A DNA stretch of 45,532 bases from a bacterium (GCA_020849855.1 JADZFO010000018.1:1-45532), one strand, 5' to 3'. Shown: positions 24,181 to 31,609, counted from the first letter of the stretch. Numbers and translations: made by a program. The notes: a model not told the origin generated them from the sequence alone.

Positions 24181-24705
24181 GTGACGCCCTGGCCCGCCCT
24201 GAGAACGCTGCTGCTCTGTCTGGCGCTTATGCTGCTGCTTAGCCTTTGCGCCTGTCGCGAGCGACCGGCCGGGCCGCCGGCTGAATATCCGCCGCACTGG
24301 CCCCTGCCCCAGCTCAGCGCGCCGCCCGGCGCCACCGCTGCCCGGATGAGCCAGTTCGGCGAGGACTTTGATGCCTGCAGCATTGAATCGCCAGGGCACT
24401 TCAAGGACGCCGCGGGCCGGCCGCAGGAGGACCTGTATGGCCTGGGTTTTGCCTGCCCTGCGCCCTGGCCACAGGTCCGCGCGCACATACTGGCCTGTAT
24501 GGGGGAGAGCTACAGCATCAGCCTGGATGATAGCCGCGAGCGCTACCGCGGGCTGAACCTTGAGAGCCGCGATGGGCGCTTTCGGGTCCAGCTATCCGGC
24601 ATGCGGGGGCAGGAGGACACGGAGTTCAGGTATGAGCTTCTGGTGCTGGAGAAGCTGCAGGCGCAGGCAGAAGCGGTTGGAAAAAGCGGCAGTGCGGCCA
24701 GGTGA
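24181..24705 (+). CDS. Small lipoprotein, function unknown
   Basis: 174 residues from GTG. The first 26 form a lipoprotein signal peptide (TLLLCLALMLLLSLCAC, lipobox-like LCAC), then a Pro-rich stretch (PPAEYPPHWPLPQLSAPPG) and a folded domain with three more cysteines (FDACSIES, FACPAPWP, ILACMGES). The start was chosen because TACAAT lies six bases before this GTG. The frame stays open further upstream but that part has no signal-peptide logic. No family is recognised. Confidence 0.65.
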   Translation: MTPWPALRTLLLCLALMLLLSLCACRERPAGPPAEYPPHWPLPQLSAPPGATAARMSQFGEDFDACSIESPGHFKDAAGRPQEDLYGLGFACPAPWPQVRAHILACMGESYSISLDDSRERYRGLNLESRDGRFRVQLSGMRGQEDTEFRYELLVLEKLQAQAEAVGKSGSAAR

Positions 24706-24783
24706 GACTGGGCCGCGCAGTTTCTGAGACTGGCGGCCGGGCTTTCGCAGGGGCCCGCGCGCTGTTACACTAGAAAACATTAA

Positions 24784-24962
24784 GGCGGCCGGCATTGCTG
24801 CCAGCCGCCCCGTCTGTGAGGGGAAATAGCAATTCCCTGGCGCCCGCCTGAGGTGGGGCACCTCAGCCCGGCAGCCCGGCTTCCTCTGCCCGGCTGCCTG
24901 GCGCGCCCCGCCCATGGCGGGCGTTGCCATTACAGGCTGGGCGCACGCTGTGCGCCCCTGCA
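24784..24962. other. Row of five or six hairpins in the 24706-25024 gap
   Basis: In the 319-bp intergenic gap several palindromes follow each other: GGCGGC/GCCGCC (24784-24809), GGGGAAAT/AATTCCC (near 24821-24838), CTGAGGTG/CACCTCAG (24848-24866, perfect), an imperfect GGCAGCC/GGCTGCC pair (24870-24898), CCCGCC/GGCGGG (24908-24922) and GGGCGCAC/GTGCGCCC (24939-24962). The last carries the TGCAGGGGC edge of the palindrome family. The row could be a structured RNA or a nest of inserted palindromes. No gene is seen here. Confidence 0.5.
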
Positions 24963-25024
24963 TCTGCCATCTTTCAATGCGGACTGGAAGCCCGCGCTGC
25001 AGATAGCCGGAGCCCTCGCCTCGG

Positions 25025-25987
25025 CTAAGCGGTCTGAGCCTGCTCTTCGACCTTGCGCCAGGAGAGGCTGAAGTGGGCCACGTTCTGGTCCAGCTGGATC
25101 TCCACCTGACGCGGGTTAGTGCCCCAGTCCTCGGAGGCGGCGCCTTCCTCGTCCAGTTTCAGGCCGTACTTCTCAAAGTTGTTCGCGCTGAGGTTCTCGC
25201 GGCCGATCACGCGCACCGCGAAGTCGTGCGGCACTTTCACCTGCACATCGCCGGCGTTGTTGCGAATCCGCAGCAGCACCCGTTCGCAGCCCGAACCGAG
25301 CTGCATCTTCACTGAGCCGGCATTGTTCTCCAGCAGCATGTCCTCGATGCGCAGGGCGCTGAGATCCAGGCTGGCGTCCGAGGCCGCGCTTTGCAGCACC
25401 AGGCTGTAGCTCGGCTGCGGGCTGAGCTCGATGCCGCAGCGGCCCAGGCCATGGCGCAGGGCCGCTTCGGCCTGGCCGTCCTGGAAGGTCGTGATCAGCA
25501 CCGGCTGCTCCTGGACCTTGCGGGCCTTGATGGAGATCAGCGGTGTGTCAACATCACCGGCCTTCAGCTTCAGGCTGGCCGCCTGCAGCTCCATCTTCAG
25601 GTTGCAGTGCTCAACGCCCTCGGCGCCGGGGCCCTCGACTTCATAGTCATGCAGCTCGAGGTACTTGCCGGCCTTGGTGCTTTTCAGGCGGCTGTAGCCC
25701 GTGCGGGCCACCTCACCCAGGTTGTGCTTCAGCTCGACATACATGTCGCCCAGGCCGCCCAGATTGATCCGGGGGATCTTCAGGCTGGGCAGGGGCAGCT
25801 CGACATTGATCTTGCCGCGGTGGCCGGGATGGCCGTGCATGCCCTGGCCCGGGCCGGGCATCGAAGCGCCCTGCACAGGGCCGCGGCGCTCTGCGGCGCC
25901 CAGCGCCTCCAGCAAGCGGACACCCTCTTCAGCGGAGATGACACCATTGGCCACCATCTCCAGAACTTTCAACCTTTCCTCGCTCAT
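25025..25987 (-). CDS. SHOCT-like plus DUF4097-like protein
   Basis: 320 residues from the ATG at 25987. Residues 1-30 (EERLKVLEMVANGVISAEEGVRLLEAL) match the short two-helix module found at the start of many such proteins. Then comes a His/Gly/Pro linker, and from about 85 a beta-rich region (LKLKAGDVDTPLISIKA, LLENNAGSVKMQLGSG, RIRNNAGDVQVKVP) typical of the beta-helix-like DUF4097/toast-rack fold linked to envelope stress and adhesion. No signal peptide is seen. It is the last gene of a three-gene operon behind a DUF2089 regulator whose C-terminus carries the same kind of two-helix module. The reading further upstream is unconserved. Confidence 0.8.
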   Translation of the reverse strand: MSEERLKVLEMVANGVISAEEGVRLLEALGAAERRGPVQGASMPGPGQGMHGHPGHRGKINVELPLPSLKIPRINLGGLGDMYVELKHNLGEVARTGYSRLKSTKAGKYLELHDYEVEGPGAEGVEHCNLKMELQAASLKLKAGDVDTPLISIKARKVQEQPVLITTFQDGQAEAALRHGLGRCGIELSPQPSYSLVLQSAASDASLDLSALRIEDMLLENNAGSVKMQLGSGCERVLLRIRNNAGDVQVKVPHDFAVRVIGRENLSANNFEKYGLKLDEEGAASEDWGTNPRQVEIQLDQNVAHFSLSWRKVEEQAQTA

Positions 25988-26060
25988 AAACCCCTTCTTT
26001 GCGCCACGGGCGCAGCAATCTTCCTTCCAATCCCAACCCGGCGGCCGGCCCAGCTGAAGG

Positions 26061-26345
26061 CTAGGCGGCCGCGATAAAGGCAAAGGCATCTTCAAGCGCG
26101 GCCTGCGGCTCGAGGCCACGGCGCAGCCAGACATGCAGCTCGCCGTCCGCCTCCGCCGCCGCATCCGGGCCCTGCTCGAGGCCGCCGAAGGCGCGGTCAA
26201 TCTCCCAGCCCTGGGCCGCGAGGCGTCTCAGCTCCGCGCGCAGGCTGGCCAGCTCCATGGCGCCGGCGCTGAGCAAACGGTACTCCCAGCGCCGGCCCTC
26301 ACGGTCCGTAAATTCTTCATGCCCCGCAGGGCCCTTGGACAGCAT
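26061..26345 (-). CDS. Small DUF4177-like protein
   Basis: 94 residues. WEYRLLSAGAMELASLRAELR followed by AAQGWEIDRAFGG fits the DUF4177-like pattern (WEY...L...LN.LG.eGWE). It is probably a small alpha/beta protein of unknown function. GGGAG lies seven bases before the ATG, and the gene starts 28 bp after the DUF2089 gene, so it is in the same operon. Confidence 0.7.
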   Translation of the reverse strand: MLSKGPAGHEEFTDREGRRWEYRLLSAGAMELASLRAELRRLAAQGWEIDRAFGGLEQGPDAAAEADGELHVWLRRGLEPQAALEDAFAFIAAA

Positions 26346-26373
26346 TTCTCAACTCCCATAAATCCGAGGCGGC

Positions 26374-26769
26374 TCAGGACTGCCCGCGCAGGGCAGCTGC
26401 CGCCTCTTCAACAGTAATCTCGCCGCGCTCCAGCGCCGCCAGCACATCCACCCGGCTGCCCGCGGACGAGGCGGATTCCTCGACCGTGCTCAGGCGCAGC
26501 TGCTCGATCAGGGCATCGAGGCGGCCGCGCACCGTGGGATAGCTCAGACCCAGCACGCCTTCCACTTCCTTCAGGTTGCCCCGGCAGGCCAGGAAGACGC
26601 GCAGGAAGTCCAGCTTGTCCTGCGGCAGGCGGGCGAACTCGTTCGCCACGAACTCGCCGGTCAGCTCTGTGCCACATTCCCCGCACTTGAGGTGCGACAC
26701 ATAGAGCGGGCCGGTGCAGACCGGGCACTCGCTGATCAGGCGGTTGCGTTTGAGTCGCGCTTCGCTCAT
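26374..26769 (-). CDS. DUF2089-family zinc-ribbon HTH regulator
   Basis: 131 residues. An N-terminal zinc ribbon (ECPVCTGPLYVSHLKCGECG, Cys15/18/29/32) is followed by a helix-turn-helix-like part (CRGNLKEVEGVLGLSYPTVRGRLDALIEQL) as in DUF2089 proteins, and ends with VLAALERGEITVEEAAAALRG, the two-helix module also found at the N-terminus of the protein at 25025. It is probably a transcription regulator of its own operon. The ATG is 9 nt from the -10 of a consensus promoter. A longer frame exists upstream but would include the promoter. Confidence 0.85.
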   Translation of the reverse strand: MSEARLKRNRLISECPVCTGPLYVSHLKCGECGTELTGEFVANEFARLPQDKLDFLRVFLACRGNLKEVEGVLGLSYPTVRGRLDALIEQLRLSTVEESASSAGSRVDVLAALERGEITVEEAAAALRGQS

Positions 26770-26778
26770 CTTACGGCG

Positions 26779-26807
26779 ATAATAGCTTGATGCCTTGTGA
26801 ATGTCAA
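26779..26807 (-). promoter_or_regulatory. Consensus sigma70 promoter of the DUF2089 operon
   Basis: On the minus strand, TTGACA (26802-26807) and TATTAT (26779-26784) are separated by exactly 17 bp, with the ATG 9 nt further on. It is one of the two complete -35/-10 promoters in the window and anchors the claim of leaderless starts. The AT-richer stretch beyond it to 27011 holds nothing else I can call. Confidence 0.85.
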
Positions 26808-27011
26808 GTGCAGCTGCGATAAAGCTGACACTCGTCTTCACAATCTCTAAGGCTATCATGCAAGAAGTGTAACACGAATTTTAGAAAACGCAAGAGCTGA
26901 AACGGCAAAATGCGCAGAATTTCTGCTGCTGGCCTTAAGGAAAGTGAAGGCGGGCCTTAATAATCCTAAAGCGGGCGCCATTGCCGGAGAGGTACAGCGG
27001 CCAGGCGGGGC

Positions 27012-28733
27012 TCAGAGCACGATGAGCTGATGCTCCCAGCAGGGGAAGTCCAGGCGCTGCTCCAGCTGCGAGATCAGGCCAAAGCCGCTGCGGGGCAGGA
27101 AGGAGCTGAGCCCCAGCACACGCTCCTGCGGGGCGCTGCGGGGATAGAGCTGCGCAGCGACCAGGGCGATGCGCCGCAGACGGCTCTCGCTGCGCTGCTT
27201 GAGCACGTTGTCGATCTTCTTTTGCAGGCTTTCGACGTGCTTGATCAGGTTGGAGCGCAGGGTTTCGAAGGTCAGCTCCAGGTTCGGGTCAAGCTTGACC
27301 GCCTCAGCCTTGAGCCGTGCTTCGGCGCTGTGCAGGGCGTCAAGGTAGTGCTGGATCGCCGCTTCGATCTCCTCAGGGCGCTCGCCAGAGACCGCGCGGC
27401 CGGCGAGCTCCTGTGGGGCGGCGTAGAAGTCCGGCAGCTCCCAGCCCAGCTCGTCCAGCAACTCGGCGCTCTTTTGCGGCAGCAGGGAAGCCGAGGCGCG
27501 CAGGAAGGCCGGGGCCATGTGCGGGCCGCGGCCGGCGGCGCGGTGCAGCTCAAAGACGGCGGTGGTCTGAGCGCGGTAGGCGATCTCGGCCGCGCCGCCG
27601 ATGAAGGCCGCGGGCGGGATAAGCAGGTTCTGCTGCAGGGGCCGCAGCATCACGCCGGGGACGAAACGGCCGGGGGCGCTGTCCACCAGGGCCAGCAGCT
27701 CGTCCAGGCTGAAACACTGCTCCGTGCCCCGCAGGATGAAGCCCTCGCCGGAGCGGCTGATCTTCTGCCGCCTGCCCTGCTCGCTGAGCAGGAAGAGGCT
27801 GGTGTCGCCGGGGAGCTGCTCGACCTGCAGGGGATAACCCGCGGACTTGAGCAGCGCATTGCGCGCGGTCAGGGCCGCCTCGCTGGCGGCCGCGTGCTCC
27901 AGCTCGGCGCGCAGCAGGGGCCGCATGAAGGCCATCAGCGTCGGGTCCTGGGGGTCAAGCAGCACCAGCCCTGTGCAGTCGAAGATACGCGCCATGAAGC
28001 GCGCGAAGCCCAGCAGCATGCCGCCGGGGCCGGCAAGAGCCTCGGGCGAGCCGTAGTCCTCGCGCAGAGCCGCCAGCACTTCCTCGCGATACTCGCCGCC
28101 GGGCAGGACATCTTCCAGCGCGGCCAGAGCCTGCTCCAGCGCCGGGCCGACACTACGCGAAGCGACAGTAAAGCCCGCCTCGCCCTCGGCTTCCGGCGGC
28201 AGCGAGAGCTCCTGCACATTGCCGGCGCGGTCGAGGATGAAGCTGCGGCGGACCTCCTCGAAGTCGTGGTCGGATGAAGCCATCCAGAACATCGGCACGA
28301 AGCGATAGCCGGGATAGCGCTGCTCAAGCTGGCGCGCCAGCCTGATTGCGGCGATGGCCTTGAGCTGGGTATAGAGCGGGCCGCCGAAGAGGCCAACCTG
28401 CTGGCCGGTGACGATGGCGTAGGTGCGCGGGTCCTTGAGCGCCAGGCAGGCCTCCAGCGCGGCAGCATTGCCGCCGGGCAGATGCCCGCCCCAGCGCTGC
28501 TGCTGCGCGGCCAGCGCCTCCGCCGCCGCGCTGCGATGGGCCGTCAGCTCCGGCGCCAGGGCATCCAGCTCGCTGAGCCGCGCGTCAAAGCAGCTTAGCT
28601 GGCCGGCGCCGTCCAGCGCATGCGGGTCGTAGGCGAAGAAGTCACTGACCTTCCTGAAGGCGCCGGGATCGGCATAGTCTCGGATGAAAGCCGAGCTGCT
28701 GGCCAGCTGGTCAAGGGGAATACGGGTCTGCAC
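27012..28733 (-). CDS. bshC: Putative cysteine ligase BshC (bacillithiol synthesis)
   Basis: 573 residues. BshC adds cysteine to glucosaminyl-malate in the last step of bacillithiol synthesis. Seen: the nucleotide-fold core TGQQVGLFGGPLYTQLKAI, PMFWMASSDHDFEEV, GLVLLDPQDPTLM, FIGGAAEIAY and the C-terminal coiled coil (FETLRSNLIKHVESLQKKIDNVLKQ) followed by PQERVLGLSSFLPRSG. Length is usual for the family. The start is GTG with TACAAT seven bases upstream. BshA and BshB are not in the window. It sits downstream of pheT, with a repeat cassette between them. Confidence 0.92.
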   Translation of the reverse strand: MQTRIPLDQLASSSAFIRDYADPGAFRKVSDFFAYDPHALDGAGQLSCFDARLSELDALAPELTAHRSAAAEALAAQQQRWGGHLPGGNAAALEACLALKDPRTYAIVTGQQVGLFGGPLYTQLKAIAAIRLARQLEQRYPGYRFVPMFWMASSDHDFEEVRRSFILDRAGNVQELSLPPEAEGEAGFTVASRSVGPALEQALAALEDVLPGGEYREEVLAALREDYGSPEALAGPGGMLLGFARFMARIFDCTGLVLLDPQDPTLMAFMRPLLRAELEHAAASEAALTARNALLKSAGYPLQVEQLPGDTSLFLLSEQGRRQKISRSGEGFILRGTEQCFSLDELLALVDSAPGRFVPGVMLRPLQQNLLIPPAAFIGGAAEIAYRAQTTAVFELHRAAGRGPHMAPAFLRASASLLPQKSAELLDELGWELPDFYAAPQELAGRAVSGERPEEIEAAIQHYLDALHSAEARLKAEAVKLDPNLELTFETLRSNLIKHVESLQKKIDNVLKQRSESRLRRIALVAAQLYPRSAPQERVLGLSSFLPRSGFGLISQLEQRLDFPCWEHQLIVL

Positions 28734-28740
28734 GCCGGGG

Positions 28741-28746
28741 ATTGTA
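28741..28746 (-). promoter_or_regulatory. -10 element of bshC
   Basis: TACAAT on the minus strand, 7 nt before the GTG at 28733. The left arm of the heptamer array lies where a -35 would be expected. Confidence 0.55.
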
Positions 28747-28801
28747 GATCAGGGGAGATGGCAAATGGCTAATGGCTAATGGCTAATGGGAAAACACAGA
28801 A

Positions 28802-28830
28802 TTGACAGATATACAGTATTAATATATATA
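28802..28830 (+). promoter_or_regulatory. Consensus promoter of the four-helix-bundle gene
   Basis: TTGACA (28802-28807), a 17-bp spacer, TATATA (28825-28830), then 6 nt to the ATG at 28837. It lies wholly within the cassette. Confidence 0.8.
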
Positions 28831-28836
28831 CTTGGC

Positions 28837-29238
28837 ATGACAACGGAGGAGATGCTGGATCGCACACTTCAGTTCGCCGCGAGAGTTGTACGTCTGGCTG
28901 GCAAGCTACCGAACAGAGTAGAGGGCTGGGTCATCGGGAAGCAGGTACTGAGAAGTGCAACCTCGATTGGTGCAAACTATCGCGAAGCACAGCGGGCAAG
29001 AAGCAGGTCTGAGTTCTATTCCAAGATTCAGATCTGCCTTCAGGAAGCCGAAGAAACTCGCTACTGGTTTCAAGTGCTTGAAGCTGGCGGATTGTTCGCA
29101 TCAAAGGAACTTGCGAATCTGCATAGCGAGGCAAGTGAGTTGGTAGCCATTTTCACCGCAATCTCCAAGAAGACTATCGCTGCAGCGAAGGTGACCAAAG
29201 CTCCTGACCCGGCAAGCGAGTCTGTCCTTAGCCATTAG
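28837..29238 (+). CDS. Four-helix-bundle protein (23S rRNA-intervening-sequence family)
   Basis: 133 residues, all helical, with VIGKQVLRSATSIGANYREAQRARSR and a second helical pair (EAEETRYWFQVLEAGGL, LHSEASELVAIFTAI). This is the pattern of the four-helix-bundle family first known from 23S rRNA intervening sequences and related to the Avd accessory of diversity-generating retroelements. Homologues bind nucleic acid. Its role when not in rRNA or next to a reverse transcriptase is unclear, and neither is present here. The start follows a consensus promoter by six bases; a longer reading from 28786 would include it. The last codons (L-S-H-stop) lie inside the repeat array. Confidence 0.85.
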   Translation: MTTEEMLDRTLQFAARVVRLAGKLPNRVEGWVIGKQVLRSATSIGANYREAQRARSRSEFYSKIQICLQEAEETRYWFQVLEAGGLFASKELANLHSEASELVAIFTAISKKTIAAAKVTKAPDPASESVLSH

Positions 29239-29269
29239 CCATTAGCCATTAGCCATTAGCCATCTGCCC

Positions 29270-31366
29270 TTAGCCATTCTCCCCCAGCAGTACGCTGAGC
29301 AGGACGACGGGCGTGGAGAGGCCGAAGCGCAGCAGGGTCTCGGGGTGCACCTCAAAGAGCTCGGCGATGCGGCGCTGGCCCTGGTAGACCGCCGCGGCGC
29401 GGCCGCGCAGGGCCGTGGGGTTGTCATCGGCGCGGTATTCGACCTGCAGAGGCCGACCATGTATCGGCCCTTCTTCGGTGCGGGCGGAGACAGACTCCGC
29501 CCCTACAAGATAGCCCAGCTCATAAAGGAGGCTGTCCAGCACGCCGCGGCCCTCGCTGTAGCCCGCGCGGCCGTGGCAGATCGCCGCGCCCAGCACGCGC
29601 AGCTCAGTTGGCCGCGGGTCGTGCGTAGTGGCGGGTCTTGACTCGCCGTCTTGCGTTACAGCATTTGTGGGCGAGTCAAGACTCGCCCCTACACTGGCCG
29701 CGGTCGGCGGAGCGCTGAGGTCGCTGCCGTACTTCACCACATCGCCCACTTCAAAGATGCGCTGGGGCAGGGGCTGGTCCATGTTCAGCGCTAGCACGCC
29801 CAGCAGCGAGGCATAGAGGTGCTCGCGCATCATCGTCTGCTCGACGCTGATCGGGTTGGCCAGGGTCACGCGCTGCAGGCTCTCTTCGCGGCGCAGGCGG
29901 GCATAGTGCTCGTTCTCGCTTGTCAGCACGAGGGACAGCACCTCGGTGAACTGCAGGCCGGTCATGACGCTGGCGGCCTTGCGCGAGAGGTTGTTCAGCG
30001 CCAGGCCCTCGCCGGCGGTGAAGCTGGGCACGAGGCTGGGCACGATGTGGTGGTAGCCGTAGGCGACGGCGATGTCCTCCACCAGATCAACCTCGTGCAT
30101 GATGTCGTTGCGGTAAGCCGCGACCGTTACCAGCAGGGGGTCGCGGTGCCCGCCGTGCACGGAGGGGAAGGAGCCGTTGGCGCCCTCGGGGTCATGCACC
30201 TCGTGGCGCATGTTGCGCAGCAGCTCAACGCAGCGTTCGCGTGAGAGCTCGAGGCCCAGCAGGCGGGCGGCATACTCCGGCCGCAGGCTGTAGGTCTCGG
30301 TGGCGAGCTCGGGGGTGAGGAGACTCTGTAGTGGCGGGTCTTGACCCGCCTCTTGCGTACTGCCCCCGACAGGAGAGGGCGAGTCAAGACTCGCCCCTAC
30401 ATGTTGCACGATCTCCACCTGCTCAATCTGGGCCTGGCCGGCGAGGTCCATCTCGACGATGGCCGTGGCCAGCAGGCTCAGCGCGCGGGTCACCACCGGC
30501 AGGTTGTGGCCGGTGACGTCAAGGAAGATGTCGCGGGTGGCGGTGGTTACCTTGCTTTCCTCGGCGTTGATCACCGGCGGCAGGCTGAGCACCACGTCAT
30601 TGGCCGCGATCAGCGCCGGCACCTCCGAGAGGCCCTCCACCAGGTGCGCGTAGGCCATGCCCTTGGGGTGCTCCTTGAGCATCTGCGCCGGGCTGACCGG
30701 CCCGCGCCAGCCCCAGAAGAGCGGCGTGAAGCTGAAGTCCTCGCGGTCGACGAGGGTATAGCGGATCGGGCTTTGCAGCTTCGACAGGTCGTAGGCGCCG
30801 AGGCTGGCGAACTTGCGGTCGCGGCACAGGGCCCAGTGCAGGTTCTCCTGCAGCTTCATCACGGCGCGCAGGCCGGAGTCGTCCAGAGTCACGTTGCGCA
30901 CGATGGCGCACTGGATGAAGGGCCGGCGATACAGCGGGTCGGCCATCCGGGGATCGACCTCGACCCGCCAGCGGCCCTCGGGTCCGGGCTGGGCAAAGCT
31001 GTACTGCGCCAGGCCGGTCTGCACGCCGAGGTAGCCGCGCAGGGCGCGGGCCAGGCCGCCGGCATCAAAGATGTCCGGCCGCACCGGCAACAGGTCGAGG
31101 CGCACAACCGTCTCTTCGCCGATCTTCTCCCAGAGATCCTCCGCCTTCTCCACCGTCCTGCCGGAAGCCTGGTCGGTCAGCGGCAGGCTTTCCGAGGGCA
31201 GGACCTCAATGACATAGTCGCTGGCGCGGCTTTTGTAGCGCAGCATGCTTGTGACGCCGTCGACGTCGCAGCCCAGCTGGTCGAGCAGCTCGGTGAGCTT
31301 CTCGTCGCTGATTTCGCTGCGCACAAGTTGGCGCAGGCGGGAGATGGAGATTCCGATGACGGGCAC
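29270..31366 (-). CDS. pheT: Phenylalanine--tRNA ligase beta subunit, archaeal/eukaryotic type
   Basis: 698 residues from a GTG. PheT pairs with PheS to charge tRNA-Phe and carries the B3/B4 editing and B5 domains. The form is the short archaeal/eukaryotic one. It opens with PVIGISISRLRQLV and lacks an N-terminal EMAP tRNA-binding domain. It has PVRPDIFDAGGLARALRGYLG and RNDIMHEVDLVEDIAVAYGY, and then a catalytic-like core fold (TGLQFTEVLSLVLTSENEH, NPISVEQTMMREHLYASLL). Extra segments at about 321-346, 558-580 and 619-628 come from inserted palindromes. PheS is not in the window. Heptamer arrays abut both ends. No clear promoter: the start lies directly behind the array at 31378. Confidence 0.9.
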   Translation of the reverse strand: MPVIGISISRLRQLVRSEISDEKLTELLDQLGCDVDGVTSMLRYKSRASDYVIEVLPSESLPLTDQASGRTVEKAEDLWEKIGEETVVRLDLLPVRPDIFDAGGLARALRGYLGVQTGLAQYSFAQPGPEGRWRVEVDPRMADPLYRRPFIQCAIVRNVTLDDSGLRAVMKLQENLHWALCRDRKFASLGAYDLSKLQSPIRYTLVDREDFSFTPLFWGWRGPVSPAQMLKEHPKGMAYAHLVEGLSEVPALIAANDVVLSLPPVINAEESKVTTATRDIFLDVTGHNLPVVTRALSLLATAIVEMDLAGQAQIEQVEIVQHVGASLDSPSPVGGSTQEAGQDPPLQSLLTPELATETYSLRPEYAARLLGLELSRERCVELLRNMRHEVHDPEGANGSFPSVHGGHRDPLLVTVAAYRNDIMHEVDLVEDIAVAYGYHHIVPSLVPSFTAGEGLALNNLSRKAASVMTGLQFTEVLSLVLTSENEHYARLRREESLQRVTLANPISVEQTMMREHLYASLLGVLALNMDQPLPQRIFEVGDVVKYGSDLSAPPTAASVGASLDSPTNAVTQDGESRPATTHDPRPTELRVLGAAICHGRAGYSEGRGVLDSLLYELGYLVGAESVSARTEEGPIHGRPLQVEYRADDNPTALRGRAAAVYQGQRRIAELFEVHPETLLRFGLSTPVVLLSVLLGENG
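29483..29508. repeat. TGTAGGGGC palindrome inside pheT
   Basis: GGCGGAGACAGACTCCGCC with the CCCTACA edge. It encodes about nine residues near VSARTEEG in PheT, in frame. Confidence 0.75.
29625..29693. repeat. Twin palindrome inside pheT, copy 1
   Basis: GTAGTGGCGGGTCTTGACTC, then a linker starting with TCTTGCGTTAC, then an inverted palindrome GGGCGAGTCAAGACTCGCCC with CTACA. Encodes GASLDSPTNAVTQDGESRPA in frame. Confidence 0.8.
30327..30402. repeat. Twin palindrome inside pheT, copy 2
   Basis: Same design as 29625-29693: GTAGTGGCGGGTCTTGACCC, linker beginning TCTTGCGTAC, then GGGCGAGTCAAGACTCGCCC and CTACA. Encodes GASLDSPSPVGGSTQEAG in frame. Both copies therefore share the peptide GASLDSP. 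Confidence 0.8.
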
Positions 31367-31377
31367 AAAGCTATTTT

Positions 31378-31605
31378 AAGGCACAAGGCACAAGGCACAA
31401 GGCACAAGGCGCAAGGCACAAGGCACAAGGCACAAGGCGCAAGGCACAAGGCGCAAGGCACAAGGCTCAAGGTGAGAGGCCCTGCCGAAGCCACAGGTCC
31501 AGCTGATCGGTCCAAGCCGAATGCAATCCGCAGTGCGGCTTCAGGCAGGCCAGTTTTTGTGACTTGAGCCTGGTTACTTGAGCCGTGAGCCTTGTGCCTT
31601 GAGCC
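31378..31605. repeat. Inverted heptamer arrays (AAGGCAC / TTGTGCC) upstream of pheT
   Basis: The left arm (31378-31480) holds twelve AAGGCAC-type words (AAGGCAC, AAGGCGC, AAGGCTC) and a decayed end. The right arm (31564-31605) holds TTGAGCC, GTGAGCC and TTGTGCC in the opposite orientation. The spacer of about 85 bp has no gene. The word TTGTGCC matches the start of pheT (TTTGTGCCC). Confidence 0.8.
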
Positions 31606-31609
31606 TTCT

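Larger units (their letters stand above)
28758..29277. mobile_element. Inverted heptamer-array cassette with a four-helix-bundle gene
   Basis: The left arm (28758-28790) is ATGGCAA then three ATGGCTA words. The right arm (29228-29277) is the reverse complement word TTAGCCA repeated about five times, plus one more copy that contains the stop codon of pheT. The arms enclose an AT-richer segment with a consensus promoter and one gene whose stop codon is part of the right arm. It is a candidate cassette. No transposase is present, so how it moves (or whether it does) is unknown. Confidence 0.6.

Noticed and set aside
31378..31480. Possible CRISPR array
   Set aside because: The units are 7 bp and contiguous with no unique spacers, and no cas genes are near. 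It is a short tandem array.
31367..31609. T-box or other leader before pheT
   Set aside because: The upstream region is the heptamer array; no T-box sequence or terminator pair is present.
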